From the NCBI GenBank assembly GCA_900316855.1, contig ONEK01000001.1:62001-126000 (forward strand): 64,000 bases of DNA. Direction: 5' to 3'. The notes beneath the pieces are model-generated. The model was given only the letters and a program-made list of their open reading frames with translations, searched no databases and had not been told where the DNA came from. Origin of the DNA: an uncultured Lachnospiraceae bacterium. GTDB taxonomy: Bacteria > Bacillota > Clostridia > Lachnospirales > Lachnospiraceae. The translations under genes and the position numbers were made by a program. Shown piece after piece: positions 1 to 7,778 of the stretch (the first letter of the stretch is position 1; each line of letters opens with the position of its first letter).

Positions 1-503
1 CTACCGTATTGAACCGGATTGCGCATGAGCTGTTCCTCCTCGAGGTTCCGCTTATCCCCCGCATCATCACCGAGTACGCGCACAATAAGACCGGCATTGA
101 TATTCACCCCGGCGCAACGATCGGGAAATATTTCATGATCGACCATGGCACCGGCGTCGTCGTGGGCTCCACGACCATCATCGGCGAGCATGTCAAGGTG
201 TACCAGGGCGTGACACTCGGCGCACTGTCCACCCGTCTCGGACAGCAGCTGCACGGCAAGAAGCGCCATCCCACGATCGAGGATTACGTCACCATCTATT
301 CCGGTGCTTCCATCCTGGGAGGCGAGACGGTTATCGGGCGCAATTCCGTCATCGGCTCCAATGCGTTCATCACAAGGTCCGTTGCGGAGAACTCACGCGT
401 CTCCATCAAGAACCAGGAGATGCACATCAAGCACTCCGACGGCGAGGATACCTTCGAGGAAAAGCCCATGGAAGAGGACCAGACGTGGTTCTACATCATC
501 TGA
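1..503 (+). CDS. cysE: serine O-acetyltransferase, 3' part
   Basis: The gene is cut at its 5' end; the frame is open from base 3 and at least 166 codons are present. It encodes the hexapeptide-repeat (left-handed beta-helix) part of serine acetyltransferase, which makes O-acetylserine from acetyl-CoA and serine for cysteine synthesis in the cytosol. Visible landmarks are RIAHELFL at the left end, the active-site block [10 protein letters not shown], then VYQGVTLGA, and a second set of repeats with SGASILGG. The N-terminal helical domain lies outside the window. The protein ends in Phe-Tyr-Ile-Ile; a C-terminal Ile is the known docking residue for cysteine synthase in this family. The internal TTG at base 9 has no visible ribosome site and is not the real start. 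Confidence 0.93.
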   Translation, partial: TVLNRIAHELFLLEVPLIPRIITEYAHNKTGIDIHPGATIGKYFMIDHGTGVVVGSTTIIGEHVKVYQGVTLGALSTRLGQQLHGKKRHPTIEDYVTIYSGASILGGETVIGRNSVIGSNAFITRSVAENSRVSIKNQEMHIKHSDGEDTFEEKPMEEDQTWFYII

Positions 504-515
504 GATATTGCGAGA

Positions 516-544
516 TTGAAAATCATCCGGTTCCCTGTTATGAT
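516..544 (+). promoter_or_regulatory. sigma-A type promoter for scfA
   Basis: A -35 box TTGAAA (516-521) and a -10 box TATGAT (539-544) are separated by exactly 17 bp. This predicts a transcription start near 551, about 57 nt before the scfA start codon. It lies in the 104-bp gap after cysE, so the SCIFF genes probably have their own transcript. Confidence 0.7.
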
Positions 545-607
545 AGGCAGTAATCAGCGATCCGGCTGGTTTTGAGTGAGTAAATACAGATTCGGAGGAC
601 AAATCTT

Positions 608-754
608 ATGAAGCACATTATGACCTTAAATACACGTGACATGGCAAAGAGCGCTGAGAACGGCGGCTGCGGCGAGTGCCAGACTTCCTGCCAGAGCGCC
701 TGCAAGACGAGCTGCGGCATCGCAAACCAGAACTGCGAGAACGAGAACAGATAA
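608..754 (+). CDS. scfA: SCIFF ribosomal peptide precursor
   Basis: This 48-residue gene encodes a SCIFF (six cysteines in forty-five residues) precursor. The translated peptide starts MKHIMTLNTRDMAKSAE and has six Cys at positions 21, 24, 28, 32, 36 and 43, with the family core GCGECQTSC. A consensus GGAGG (594-598) sits 9 nt before the ATG. In this family the neighbouring radical-SAM enzyme forms a thioether link between a Cys sulfur and a Thr carbon of the core; the final role of the peptide is not established. It lies 85 bp upstream of the maturase gene, the conserved arrangement across Clostridia. Confidence 0.95.
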   Translation: MKHIMTLNTRDMAKSAENGGCGECQTSCQSACKTSCGIANQNCENENR

Positions 755-783
755 CTGCCGGTTCGTGCGAACGGATTTCAAGT

Positions 784-828
784 CTGCCGGAACACCTGTA
801 AAGCGGGTGGTCCGGCAGCTTTCTGTCT
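784..828 (+). terminator. hairpin between scfA and scfB, likely partial terminator
   Basis: Bases 784-796 and 806-818 form a 13-bp stem with one A/G mismatch and a 9-nt loop. A pyrimidine-rich run (819-828) follows, but it is not a pure T-tract. The hairpin ends 21 nt before the scfB start. A leaky terminator or 3'-end stabiliser here would give much more peptide mRNA than maturase mRNA, as expected for a substrate and enzyme pair. That role is inferred. Confidence 0.55.
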
Positions 829-839
829 AAGGAATTTTT

Positions 840-2231
840 ATGATTCATCAGTACAAATTGAACGGATACAACATTGTCCTGGACACCTATTCCGCATCGG
901 TCCATGTGACGGACGATGCCAGCTATGACGCGATTGCGATGCTGGATCAGGGGATGGACCGGACAGCGATCGGCGACAGGCTGAAGCAGCACTATGCCGG
1001 GGACGGCTTGACAGACGCGGACGTCGCGGATATCTTCGCGGATATTGACGCGCTGATTGCCGATCAGAAGCTGTTCACGGAGGACGTTTTCAAGGATAAA
1101 GCCTTCGACCTCAAGAACCGCTCGAATGTTGTGAAGGCGCTGTGCCTTCTGGTGGCTCACACCTGCAACCTGAACTGCTCGTATTGCTTCGCTTCACAGG
1201 GGAGGTTTGACAACAAGACGGGATTGATGAGCTTCGAGACCGGAAAGCGCGCCCTGGACTTCCTCGTTGAGAATTCGGGCTTTCGCAGGAACCTGGAGGT
1301 AGACTTCTTCGGCGGTGAGCCGCTTGTCAATTTCGACGTGTGCAGACAGCTCGTAGCTTACGCGCGGTCCATCGAGAAGGAGAAAAAGAAGAACTTCCGC
1401 TTCACGCTGACCACAAACGGTGTCAACGTAAACGACGAGGTCATCGAGTGGGCGAATAAGGAATGCTACAACGTGGTTCTGTCCCTGGACGGACGCAAAG
1501 ATGTCAACGACCGTTTCCGCGTGGACAAGGCAGGAAACGGCTCCTATGACCGGATCGTGCCGAACTTTCAGAAGTTCGTGAAGGCAAGGGGCGGTAAGGG
1601 CTATTATATGCGCGGTACCTTCACGCACTTCAACACGGACTTTACGAAGGATATCTTCCACATGGCGGATGACCTTGGCTTCTCCCAGCTGTCCATGGAG
1701 CCGGTTGTGGCGGATCCCTCCTCCCCGGGCGCGCTGACGAGGGAGGATCTGCCGGAGGTTTTCCGGCAGTACGAGATCCTGGCGAAGGACATGATCCGGC
1801 GTGAAAAGGAAGGAAAGCCGATCACGTTCTACCACTATATGATCAATCTGGAGGGCGGGCCGTGTATTTACAAGAGGATCTCGGGCTGCGGCTCCGGGAC
1901 GGAATACATGGCGGTGACGGCAACGGGAGACCTGTACCCCTGCCATCAGTTCGTCGGGGATGAGAATTACCGACTGGGCAATATCTGGGACGGTGTGACC
2001 AATACGGCGCTGCGCGATGAGTTCAAGCTGTGCAACGTCTACGCAAGGCACGACTGCGACAACTGCTGGGCGAAGCTGTACTGCTCCGGAGGGTGTGCGG
2101 CCAACGCCTATCACGCGACCGGGGACATCCATGGCACATACGAGATGGGCTGTGAGATCTTCCGCAAGAGGATTGAGTGTGCCATTATGATCAAGGCGGC
2201 AGAGATGCAGATGCAGAGTCAGGCGGACTGA
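840..2231 (+). CDS. scfB: SCIFF radical SAM maturase
   Basis: This 463-residue enzyme installs the thioether cross-link in SCIFF. It has an N-terminal peptide-recognition region (about 1-95), a radical-SAM core with the CxxxCxxC cluster motif (C109, C113, C116 in HTCNLNCSYCF) followed by FFGGEPLVNF, and a Cys-rich C-terminal SPASM domain for auxiliary iron-sulfur clusters (GCGSGTEYM, LYPCHQF, CDNCWAKLYCSGGC). Length and motif order match the family. The ATG at 840 has AAGGA at 829-833. It sits directly behind scfA and a partial-terminator-like hairpin. The enzyme is cytosolic and needs a reducing, anaerobic environment. Confidence 0.95.
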   Translation: MIHQYKLNGYNIVLDTYSASVHVTDDASYDAIAMLDQGMDRTAIGDRLKQHYAGDGLTDADVADIFADIDALIADQKLFTEDVFKDKAFDLKNRSNVVKALCLLVAHTCNLNCSYCFASQGRFDNKTGLMSFETGKRALDFLVENSGFRRNLEVDFFGGEPLVNFDVCRQLVAYARSIEKEKKKNFRFTLTTNGVNVNDEVIEWANKECYNVVLSLDGRKDVNDRFRVDKAGNGSYDRIVPNFQKFVKARGGKGYYMRGTFTHFNTDFTKDIFHMADDLGFSQLSMEPVVADPSSPGALTREDLPEVFRQYEILAKDMIRREKEGKPITFYHYMINLEGGPCIYKRISGCGSGTEYMAVTATGDLYPCHQFVGDENYRLGNIWDGVTNTALRDEFKLCNVYARHDCDNCWAKLYCSGGCAANAYHATGDIHGTYEMGCEIFRKRIECAIMIKAAEMQMQSQAD

Positions 2232-2241
2232 AGGGTCCGCC
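2222..2241. terminator. hairpin over the scfB stop codon
   Basis: GGCGGAC (2222-2228) and GTCCGCC (2235-2241) form a perfect 7-bp stem with a 6-nt loop that contains the scfB stop codon. The convergent patatin-like gene ends at 2248, only 16 bp beyond. No T-run follows on either strand, so this is a terminator candidate of uncertain strength or an RNA end-protecting structure. Confidence 0.4.
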
Positions 2242-2247
2242 GGAAGA

Positions 2248-3177
2248 TCAGTGATGAGCCCGGCTGGCAGCTGACTGCAGGACAGGCACCTGCGCGGCGA
2301 GGACGGGATCTGCGTCCTTTTGATAGGGGAAGCCGATGCGGTCGAGGAAGGCGGGGATTTTCTCCGCTTCTTCCCGGCCCTGGCGGTAAAGGTCCATCTG
2401 CATGTCGCGGTCGATCGTGAGCGTCTTGAGGTTCCCGATGTCCGTGGGCGCCAGGATGAGGCACTTTCCCTCCTTTTCCAGGCGCTTCGCGTACGCGACA
2501 CCGTTGTTGTAGGTGACGGCGCGGTTTGCGAGAGCGGCAGCGAGCTTCGGATATTTGTGCTTCAGGAAGAGAGCCGCCTCACGGGAGTCCTTCTCCGAGG
2601 TGCGGATGAGGTCCCGGGGCTTTGTCAGGATGAGGATGAACTCCGTGCACCCATCGCTGAGTGCCTGATCAATCGGCACGGGGTCGCAGATGCCGCCGTC
2701 GTAATAGGGGACGCCGTCGATCACGAACGGCCGGTCAACGATCGGAACGTTGCAGGATGCCATGATCGGCCGGAAATCGTTGTGATGGATGCCGCTCTTG
2801 TCGAAATAGTGCGCCCTGCCGGTCAGGGCATTGGAGGCGACAATCTTAAACGGCATCTTATCCTGCGAAAACCGCTCCCAGATAATGGGATTTTCACCGC
2901 CCTCATTGGTAAGCGTTCCGTAGATATACTGAAGGTTGATGAATGAGCGGTGACGGAGGAAATTGCCCCAGCCCATGTATTCGCGCCGCTGCGGATAATC
3001 CGCGTAGAAGGGGATGTTGCGCCCGTGCTGCCGGGAAATATAGGATGCAATGTTGGCGCTGCCCGCCGAGACCCCGATGCCGTAATCGAAGTTCACGCCG
3101 TGCTCCATGCACCAGTCGAATATTCCCGCACCGAAAATATCGCGGAGACCTCCGCCGACATCAATGACACCCAGCAT
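2248..3177 (-). CDS. patatin-like phospholipase family protein
   Basis: This 309-residue protein of the patatin/RssA-like family is probably a cytosolic serine acyl-hydrolase acting on phospholipids or other acyl esters; the substrate is unknown. The oxyanion-hole glycines (VGGGLRDIFGAG, near 8-18), the nucleophile elbow GVSAGS (Ser37) and the second dyad residue in YYDGGICDP (Asp160) are all visible. The frame extends upstream, but the family N-terminus begins at MLGVIDVGGG, and the start at 3177 is preceded by a GGAAGGAAGG-type ribosome site, so that start is chosen. It is divergent from cytidine deaminase and convergent with scfB. Confidence 0.88.
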   Translation of the reverse strand: MLGVIDVGGGLRDIFGAGIFDWCMEHGVNFDYGIGVSAGSANIASYISRQHGRNIPFYADYPQRREYMGWGNFLRHRSFINLQYIYGTLTNEGGENPIIWERFSQDKMPFKIVASNALTGRAHYFDKSGIHHNDFRPIMASCNVPIVDRPFVIDGVPYYDGGICDPVPIDQALSDGCTEFILILTKPRDLIRTSEKDSREAALFLKHKYPKLAAALANRAVTYNNGVAYAKRLEKEGKCLILAPTDIGNLKTLTIDRDMQMDLYRQGREEAEKIPAFLDRIGFPYQKDADPVLAAQVPVLQSAASRAHH

Positions 3178-3273
3178 TGTACTGCACCCTGCCTTCCTTC
3201 CGCGGATCCGGAATACCTGCGCGAGCACTGCGGCGGGCATACGGATCCGGGTAAGTAATAAGATAGATCTGAT

Positions 3274-3303
3274 TTGATACAAAGACCCTTTACGGCCTAT
3301 GAT
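3274..3303 (+). promoter_or_regulatory. promoter for cytidine deaminase
   Basis: TTGATA (3274-3279) and TATGAT (3298-3303) are separated by 18 bp, giving a predicted start near 3310 and a leader of about 113 nt. The leader contains an A-rich loop closed by GACTGC (3335-3340) and GCAGTC (3363-3368), and a small GGCA/TGCC hairpin near the ribosome site. I could not assign the leader to a known riboswitch class. Only 13 bp separate cdd from the next gene, so this promoter may also feed the start of the polysaccharide locus. Confidence 0.55.
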
Positions 3304-3422
3304 AGAAGGGCTGAACAACACAGGATCCCTTCCAGACTGCTTCCTTCCATAATAAAAAAACGGCAGTCGGGGGGAAAGTAACAATTTTCGCGAAGTGGGC
3401 AACCTGAGTGCCAGGGGTATTT

Positions 3423-3890
3423 ATGAAAAAAAGACTGAATCTGCAGCAGATTGAACAGCTGATCACGGCAGCCGAGATGGCGCGCGGAAACGCTTACGCA
3501 CCGTACTCCAATTATCTCGTCGGGGCAGCGCTCCTGTGCGATGACGGCAATATTATTACGGGCTGCAACGTGGAGAACGCAAGCTTCGGCGCGACGAACT
3601 GTGCGGAGCGGAACGCGCTCTTTGCAGCGATCGGGGAAGGGTATCGTGCGTTCCGGGCAATTGGTATCGTCGCTGGACCGGAAAATGAGAGCTATGTGCG
3701 CGGCGGCTCGTATCAGGGAGACCTGAAGGATCTGGATTACCCCTCGCCCTGCGGCATCTGCAGGCAGGCGCTCCGGGAGTTCGTATCCCCGAAGGAGTTT
3801 CAGGTGATCCTGGCCAAGACGGTGAACGATTACCGGATTCTGACGCTGGAGCAGCTGCTGCCGGAGAGCTTCGGACCGGAATTCCTGTGA
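3423..3890 (+). CDS. cdd: cytidine deaminase
   Basis: This 155-residue zinc enzyme converts cytidine or deoxycytidine to uridine in pyrimidine salvage. The Zn ligands and catalytic Glu are visible as NCAERNALF (Cys60, Glu62) and PCGICRQAL (Cys110, Cys113), and the N-terminal AYAPYSNYLVGAALL is typical. Of two in-frame starts, the ATG at 3423 is preferred because AGGGG (3413-3417) lies 5 nt before it; the GTG at 3408 lacks such a site. It is slightly longer than the usual 130-140 residues because of an insertion around 88-106. Confidence 0.93.
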   Translation: MKKRLNLQQIEQLITAAEMARGNAYAPYSNYLVGAALLCDDGNIITGCNVENASFGATNCAERNALFAAIGEGYRAFRAIGIVAGPENESYVRGGSYQGDLKDLDYPSPCGICRQALREFVSPKEFQVILAKTVNDYRILTLEQLLPESFGPEFL

Positions 3891-3902
3891 GCGGACCAGC
3901 CC

Positions 3903-5390
3903 ATGAATATCCTGTCCGGCTCGTTCCTGCTGCTTTTTATCCTCGTCTTCGCAGCCTGCGCGCTGTGCCCGCGGCGTTACCGCTTCTGGGTGCTGTTTGC
4001 CGCAGGCCTGGTCTTTTATACCCTCGGGCAGGGGGTATCCGTCGCAGCGCTCCTGCTGTGCTGGATCTGGACGTATGCCGGGGGACTGTGCATCGCCGCG
4101 GGCAGGGACGAAAAGATGCGAAGGTCCATGTACCGGCTGTTCTTCCTTGGAAACCTTGGGTTCCTTGCGCTCGCAAAGGTTCTGGATCTCATTAACGGCA
4201 CGGACAGCGCTTTCGTGCTTCCTGTCGGGATGTCGTTTTATGTATTTCAGACCTGCACGTACCTCGGCGATGTGTATCGGGGGAAGCTTAAGCCGGAGAG
4301 AAATCCCATCCGTTACGGAGCCTTTGCGGCGTTTTTCCCGACGCTTCTGTCCGGGCCGATTACAAGATCACGCGATTTCCTGCCGCAGCTCCTGAAGGAG
4401 CCGGACCGGACGCCGGAGGGAGAGCGCAGGGAGTATGAGCTGCGGCTGCACGGCCTTACGCTGTTCCTGTGGGGCATGGCGGTCAAGCTGTTTGTCTCGA
4501 ACCGGCTGAGTCCTGCCGTTGCGTACATTTTCGATCAGGCGGGCTTCTTCACCGGAATTTACTGCCTGATGGCGGCAATGCTGTTTTCCCTGCAGCTGTA
4601 CGCGGATTTTGCATCCTACAGCGATATGGCAATCGGTCTTGCCGCGATGCTGGGCTATAAGCTGCCGCGCAACTTCGACAATCCGTTCCTTGCCGTGAAC
4701 CTGACACAGCTGTGGAACCGGTGGCACGTCACGCTGAACGACTGGTTTATCGAGAATGTCTACATCCCTCTCGGCGGCAGCAGGAAGGGAAGGGCGAGAA
4801 AATATCTGAACGAAATGGCGGTGTTCCTCGTCTCCGGACTCTGGCACGGCCAGGGGCTGCATTTCCTGTTCTGGGGGATTTATAACGGCGCGCTGATGAT
4901 CCTCGGGCAGTGGACGGAACCGGTGCGGGTGAGGCTGCGTGCGAAGCTGAGGCTCACGGATTCCCGGATCCTTGTCTGGATCCGGCGGCTGATGGTCTTC
5001 CTGCTGTTCTCCATGACGTTTATCTTCTTCCGCGCGGATTCCGTGGGTGTGGGGCTCATGATGACGGGGAAGATCCTGCGGATCCGCCCGTCGGACCTTA
5101 TCGGCTTCTATCCGCAGCAGCTGTTCGGGAAGGATAACGTGAACTTCGCTGTATCCCTGCTGCTGGCGGCGGTCTTCCTTATCGTGCAGTATTTACGAAG
5201 TGACGATATGCCGCGGCTTTTCCGGGGGCGTAACGGCGCGCCCCTGCGGGAGCGGAGCATGGAGCTGCTGCACAGGATGCCCGCCGCGGCGTTCCGGTGC
5301 CTTCTTGCCTTCCTCCTTGCGGCATCCGTGTTCGCCCTGTGCGGCTCCGCGACGACACTGAACACCAGCTTCATCTATTACGCATTCTGA
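3903..5390 (+). CDS. MBOAT family O-acyltransferase
   Basis: This 495-residue polytopic membrane protein of the AlgI/DltB-type MBOAT family probably moves an acyl group, usually acetyl, across the membrane for O-acylation of an exported glycan. Conserved histidines are in WNRWHVTLNDW (His275) and in SGLWHGQGLHFLFWG (His315), the family's catalytic position. PVGMSFYVFQT and LSGPITRSRDF are family signatures. The next gene, 19 bp downstream, encodes an SGNH-like lipoprotein-size partner, matching the MBOAT/SGNH two-component arrangement of AlgI-AlgJ. A second such pair is at 28486-31006. The ribosome site is weak. Confidence 0.9.
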   Translation: MNILSGSFLLLFILVFAACALCPRRYRFWVLFAAGLVFYTLGQGVSVAALLLCWIWTYAGGLCIAAGRDEKMRRSMYRLFFLGNLGFLALAKVLDLINGTDSAFVLPVGMSFYVFQTCTYLGDVYRGKLKPERNPIRYGAFAAFFPTLLSGPITRSRDFLPQLLKEPDRTPEGERREYELRLHGLTLFLWGMAVKLFVSNRLSPAVAYIFDQAGFFTGIYCLMAAMLFSLQLYADFASYSDMAIGLAAMLGYKLPRNFDNPFLAVNLTQLWNRWHVTLNDWFIENVYIPLGGSRKGRARKYLNEMAVFLVSGLWHGQGLHFLFWGIYNGALMILGQWTEPVRVRLRAKLRLTDSRILVWIRRLMVFLLFSMTFIFFRADSVGVGLMMTGKILRIRPSDLIGFYPQQLFGKDNVNFAVSLLLAAVFLIVQYLRSDDMPRLFRGRNGAPLRERSMELLHRMPAAAFRCLLAFLLAASVFALCGSATTLNTSFIYYAF

Positions 5391-5409
5391 AAAGATACTG
5401 ATCAAAATC

Positions 5410-6369
5410 ATGAAAAGATTCCTTGCGGCCGCGGGTTCTGTCGCAGCCCTTGCGGCCGCGGCAATTGCAATACTGTTTTTCGGGATCGTCTCGTTTCCGC
5501 GGGGCGTTTTTTCGCATACCTACCAGAGCGTCATTCAGGATAAGGTCCGCTATTACGAGCAGACTAAGGGACGCAGGCTCATTCTGGTCGGCGGAAGCTC
5601 CGCGGCCTACGGGATCGATGAGGAGAGGCTGGAGCAGGAGACCGGCTGCAAGGTTGCGAACCTGGGCCTGTACGGCGGACTGGGAGACCTGTTCCAGACA
5701 CAGCTCGTCCGGGCAAACCTGCAGGCGGGCGATCTCGTCGTTCTCGCTTACGAGTACAACTGGATCGACGAGGAGTCGTTTACGACGATCCCGGCGGACA
5801 TGGTCATGTCCGGCATTGATGACGACCTGCCCCTGTATCGCTTCGTTCCCCTGCGGCAGTGGCCGTCTGTCCTGGGATACCTGTTCCCCTACGCGGCGAA
5901 GAAGGCGGAGTACGCGAAAAACCCCGGCGAGGACATCCACCATACCCTGTTCGATGAGAACGGTCGGCTCACGGAGGACCGGCCGGAATCACTCCTTCTG
6001 GATTACGCGGAAAACCCGGAGGCGCAGAATCCCGTGGACCTTGCCGGCAGACATGTCTCCCGGGAGAGCGCGGCCTACCTGTCCGCGTTCCGTACCTATG
6101 TGGAGAGACGGGGCGCCCGCGTCGTGATGGCGGCACCGCCTCTCCTTGCGGATGCCGTTTCCTGTGATCCGGAGGAGTTTGACCGGATTGTTTCGGAGAC
6201 GGAGGACCTTACAGGCATCGAATGGATTTCGCGGCCGCAGGATTATTTCTACCCCGCGGAGTATATGTACGATACGGTCTACCACTGCAACAGCGAGGGT
6301 GCGCGCATCCGGACAGACATGCTGTACGCGGACCTCGACTCGCACGAGCTCACGGCGGACTGGCGGTGA
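5410..6369 (+). CDS. SGNH-like O-acylation partner protein
   Basis: This 319-residue protein has one N-terminal membrane helix (about 4-28) and an extracytoplasmic domain. The domain starts with LILVGGSSAAYGI (Ser63/64, SGNH block I) and ends with a YDTVYHCNSEG segment (Asp288, His292) that supplies the Asp-x-x-x-His pair. The layout matches AlgJ/AlgX-like or DltD-like SGNH proteins that transfer acyl groups from an MBOAT partner to a polysaccharide outside the membrane. It follows the MBOAT gene by 19 bp. Acyl group and target sugar are unknown. Confidence 0.75.
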   Translation: MKRFLAAAGSVAALAAAAIAILFFGIVSFPRGVFSHTYQSVIQDKVRYYEQTKGRRLILVGGSSAAYGIDEERLEQETGCKVANLGLYGGLGDLFQTQLVRANLQAGDLVVLAYEYNWIDEESFTTIPADMVMSGIDDDLPLYRFVPLRQWPSVLGYLFPYAAKKAEYAKNPGEDIHHTLFDENGRLTEDRPESLLLDYAENPEAQNPVDLAGRHVSRESAAYLSAFRTYVERRGARVVMAAPPLLADAVSCDPEEFDRIVSETEDLTGIEWISRPQDYFYPAEYMYDTVYHCNSEGARIRTDMLYADLDSHELTADWR

Positions 6370-6613
6370 TGCCGCGTCGGACCTGACGCGGAGTGCAGGA
6401 GCCGTTGATTTATAGTAAAATTGCGTAAGCAGCGCCGGGCGAAGCGGTGCGCGGATTCCGGATGTTGGCAGAATTGCGGAAGCTGCGCAGCAGCGGAGCA
6501 ATTCGTGCGTCATGGATATTGTGCCAGGTATCCAAAGCACAAATCGACTTCGGGCTTGCCCGAAAGGCGGTTTTGTATTGCGTCATGATTGCGTACAGGA
6601 AGCGAACGACAGC
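6370..6613 (+). other. 244-bp intergenic stretch with hairpins
   Basis: The largest gap inside the polysaccharide locus. It contains a 7-bp hairpin right after the SGNH gene (CCGCGTC 6372-6378, GACGCGG 6385-6391), an AT-rich island with a -10-like TATAGT (6411-6416) but no good -35, a longer hairpin closed by GAATTGC (6471-6477) and GCAATTC (6498-6504), and a 6-bp hairpin with a tetraloop (6549-6564) followed by TTTT. Transcription could stop and restart here, but no strong terminator or promoter was recognised, and no coding frame has a ribosome site. Confidence 0.4.
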
Positions 6614-7738
6614 ATGGAAAAAGCGGAGAAAAGCAAAAGCATCTATATCTGTCATACGTTCTACCATGTCTATGTCGCCGCACTGAAGGAGCTGGAGAGG
6701 ATCCGGCAGGGTCAGGGCGGGGAGCGGGCGGATCTCATGCTGTCTGCGATGTCGACGGATTTCGGGGACCTCGAAAAGCGCGTGAGGGAGAGCGGGATCT
6801 TCCGGGACGTCATCCGGTTCGGGGAGAAGGACTGGACGTTTTTTCCGGAGCTGGTTCCTCTTAAGAAGGACACCGGGTCCCTCGTCCGCAATATGCTTCA
6901 GCGGGTCAGGTTCTGCAGAAGGCTCGGGGATCTCGAGGCGGATTATGTGCCGGTGGATCTTAAGGCTTACCGGGATATCTATGTATTCTGCGATTCCGAT
7001 CCCATCGGCTACTACCTGTCGCGCAGGAAGATTTATTACCACGCACTCGAGGACGGGCTCAACTGTCTCCGCTACCGTGATACCGCGGTGGAGGACAACA
7101 GGGGACACTTTGCCTTCAAGGCATGGATGGCAAAGCGGGGGCTGATTTTCATCCAGAACGGATACGGGAAGTACTGCCTGGACATGGAGGTAAACGACCT
7201 GTCCGCACTCGACCATCCCATCCCGAATATGAAGGAGTGCAGCAGGGAGGAGCTCGTCTCACACCTGACGCCGGAGGATCGGGAGAAGCTGTGCAGCATG
7301 TTTATCGCAAACCGGAAGGAACTCGACGATACCCTGCGCGAGGCAAAGAACGCGGGGATGCCGCTCGTCCTCATCCTGACGGAGCCGCTGTGTCAGGATT
7401 TAAGTGTCCGGGAGCGGCTGTTCCGGGACATGATTGCGGAGTACGGAACCATCGGGGACAGGAAGGCACGGATCGTCATCAAGCCGCACCCCAGGGACCT
7501 TCTGGATTATCACAGGATCTTTCCGGAGCATGTGATTCTGGATTCCCGTTTCCCGATGGAGATCCTGAATTTTACGGGAGCGGAATTTGACCGCGTCGTG
7601 ACCGTTTACACCGTTCCGTCCGGCATTCACTGCGCGAGGCAGAAGATCTACCTCGGCAATGAATACATGGACCGTTACGAGGACCCCGCGCTTCACGCGA
7701 AGGTGAAAAATTCCGTAAAAAGCGTCACCGGCGGGTGA
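6614..7738 (+). CDS. GT52-like (sialyl/glycosyl-transferase-like) protein
   Basis: This 374-residue protein resembles the GT52/polysialyltransferase-type enzymes of capsule and lipooligosaccharide synthesis, which use a GT-B fold and transfer sialic acid or hexoses. The basis is the start IYICHTFYHVYVA, the KPHPRD motif (290-295) typical of these families, and a late YTVPSGIHCAR segment. There is no signal peptide or membrane helix, so it should act at the cytosolic membrane face. The ATG at 6614 is chosen over an in-frame upstream extension because the family-like sequence begins there and an AGGAAG lies upstream. The exact donor and acceptor cannot be told. Confidence 0.6.
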   Translation: MEKAEKSKSIYICHTFYHVYVAALKELERIRQGQGGERADLMLSAMSTDFGDLEKRVRESGIFRDVIRFGEKDWTFFPELVPLKKDTGSLVRNMLQRVRFCRRLGDLEADYVPVDLKAYRDIYVFCDSDPIGYYLSRRKIYYHALEDGLNCLRYRDTAVEDNRGHFAFKAWMAKRGLIFIQNGYGKYCLDMEVNDLSALDHPIPNMKECSREELVSHLTPEDREKLCSMFIANRKELDDTLREAKNAGMPLVLILTEPLCQDLSVRERLFRDMIAEYGTIGDRKARIVIKPHPRDLLDYHRIFPEHVILDSRFPMEILNFTGAEFDRVVTVYTVPSGIHCARQKIYLGNEYMDRYEDPALHAKVKNSVKSVTGG

Positions 7739-7745
7739 TGGGGAA

Positions 7746-7761
7746 GGCCCGGCCGCGGGCC
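7746..7761 (+). other. GC-rich hairpin between two locus genes
   Basis: GGCCCG (7746-7751) pairs with CGGGCC (7756-7761) around a GCCG tetraloop, in the 40-bp gap before the ABC flippase gene and just upstream of its TGAGG ribosome site. No T-run follows. It may affect mRNA processing or translation of the next gene. Confidence 0.35.
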
Positions 7762-7778
7762 GTAAGTTGAGGTAGTTT

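Noticed and set aside
2248..3177. Patatin-type defence effector (CBASS-like)
   Set aside because: No cyclase, sensor or other defence gene is adjacent. The neighbours are SCIFF and pyrimidine salvage genes.
3304..3422. Riboswitch in the cdd leader
   Set aside because: Only weak hairpins are visible, and none of the conserved cores I know (purine, THF, guanidine, preQ1) could be matched.
6447..6686. Possible small gene in the 6370-6613 gap
   Set aside because: There is no ribosome site, the product is basic and without pattern, and it runs into the GT52-like gene in another frame.
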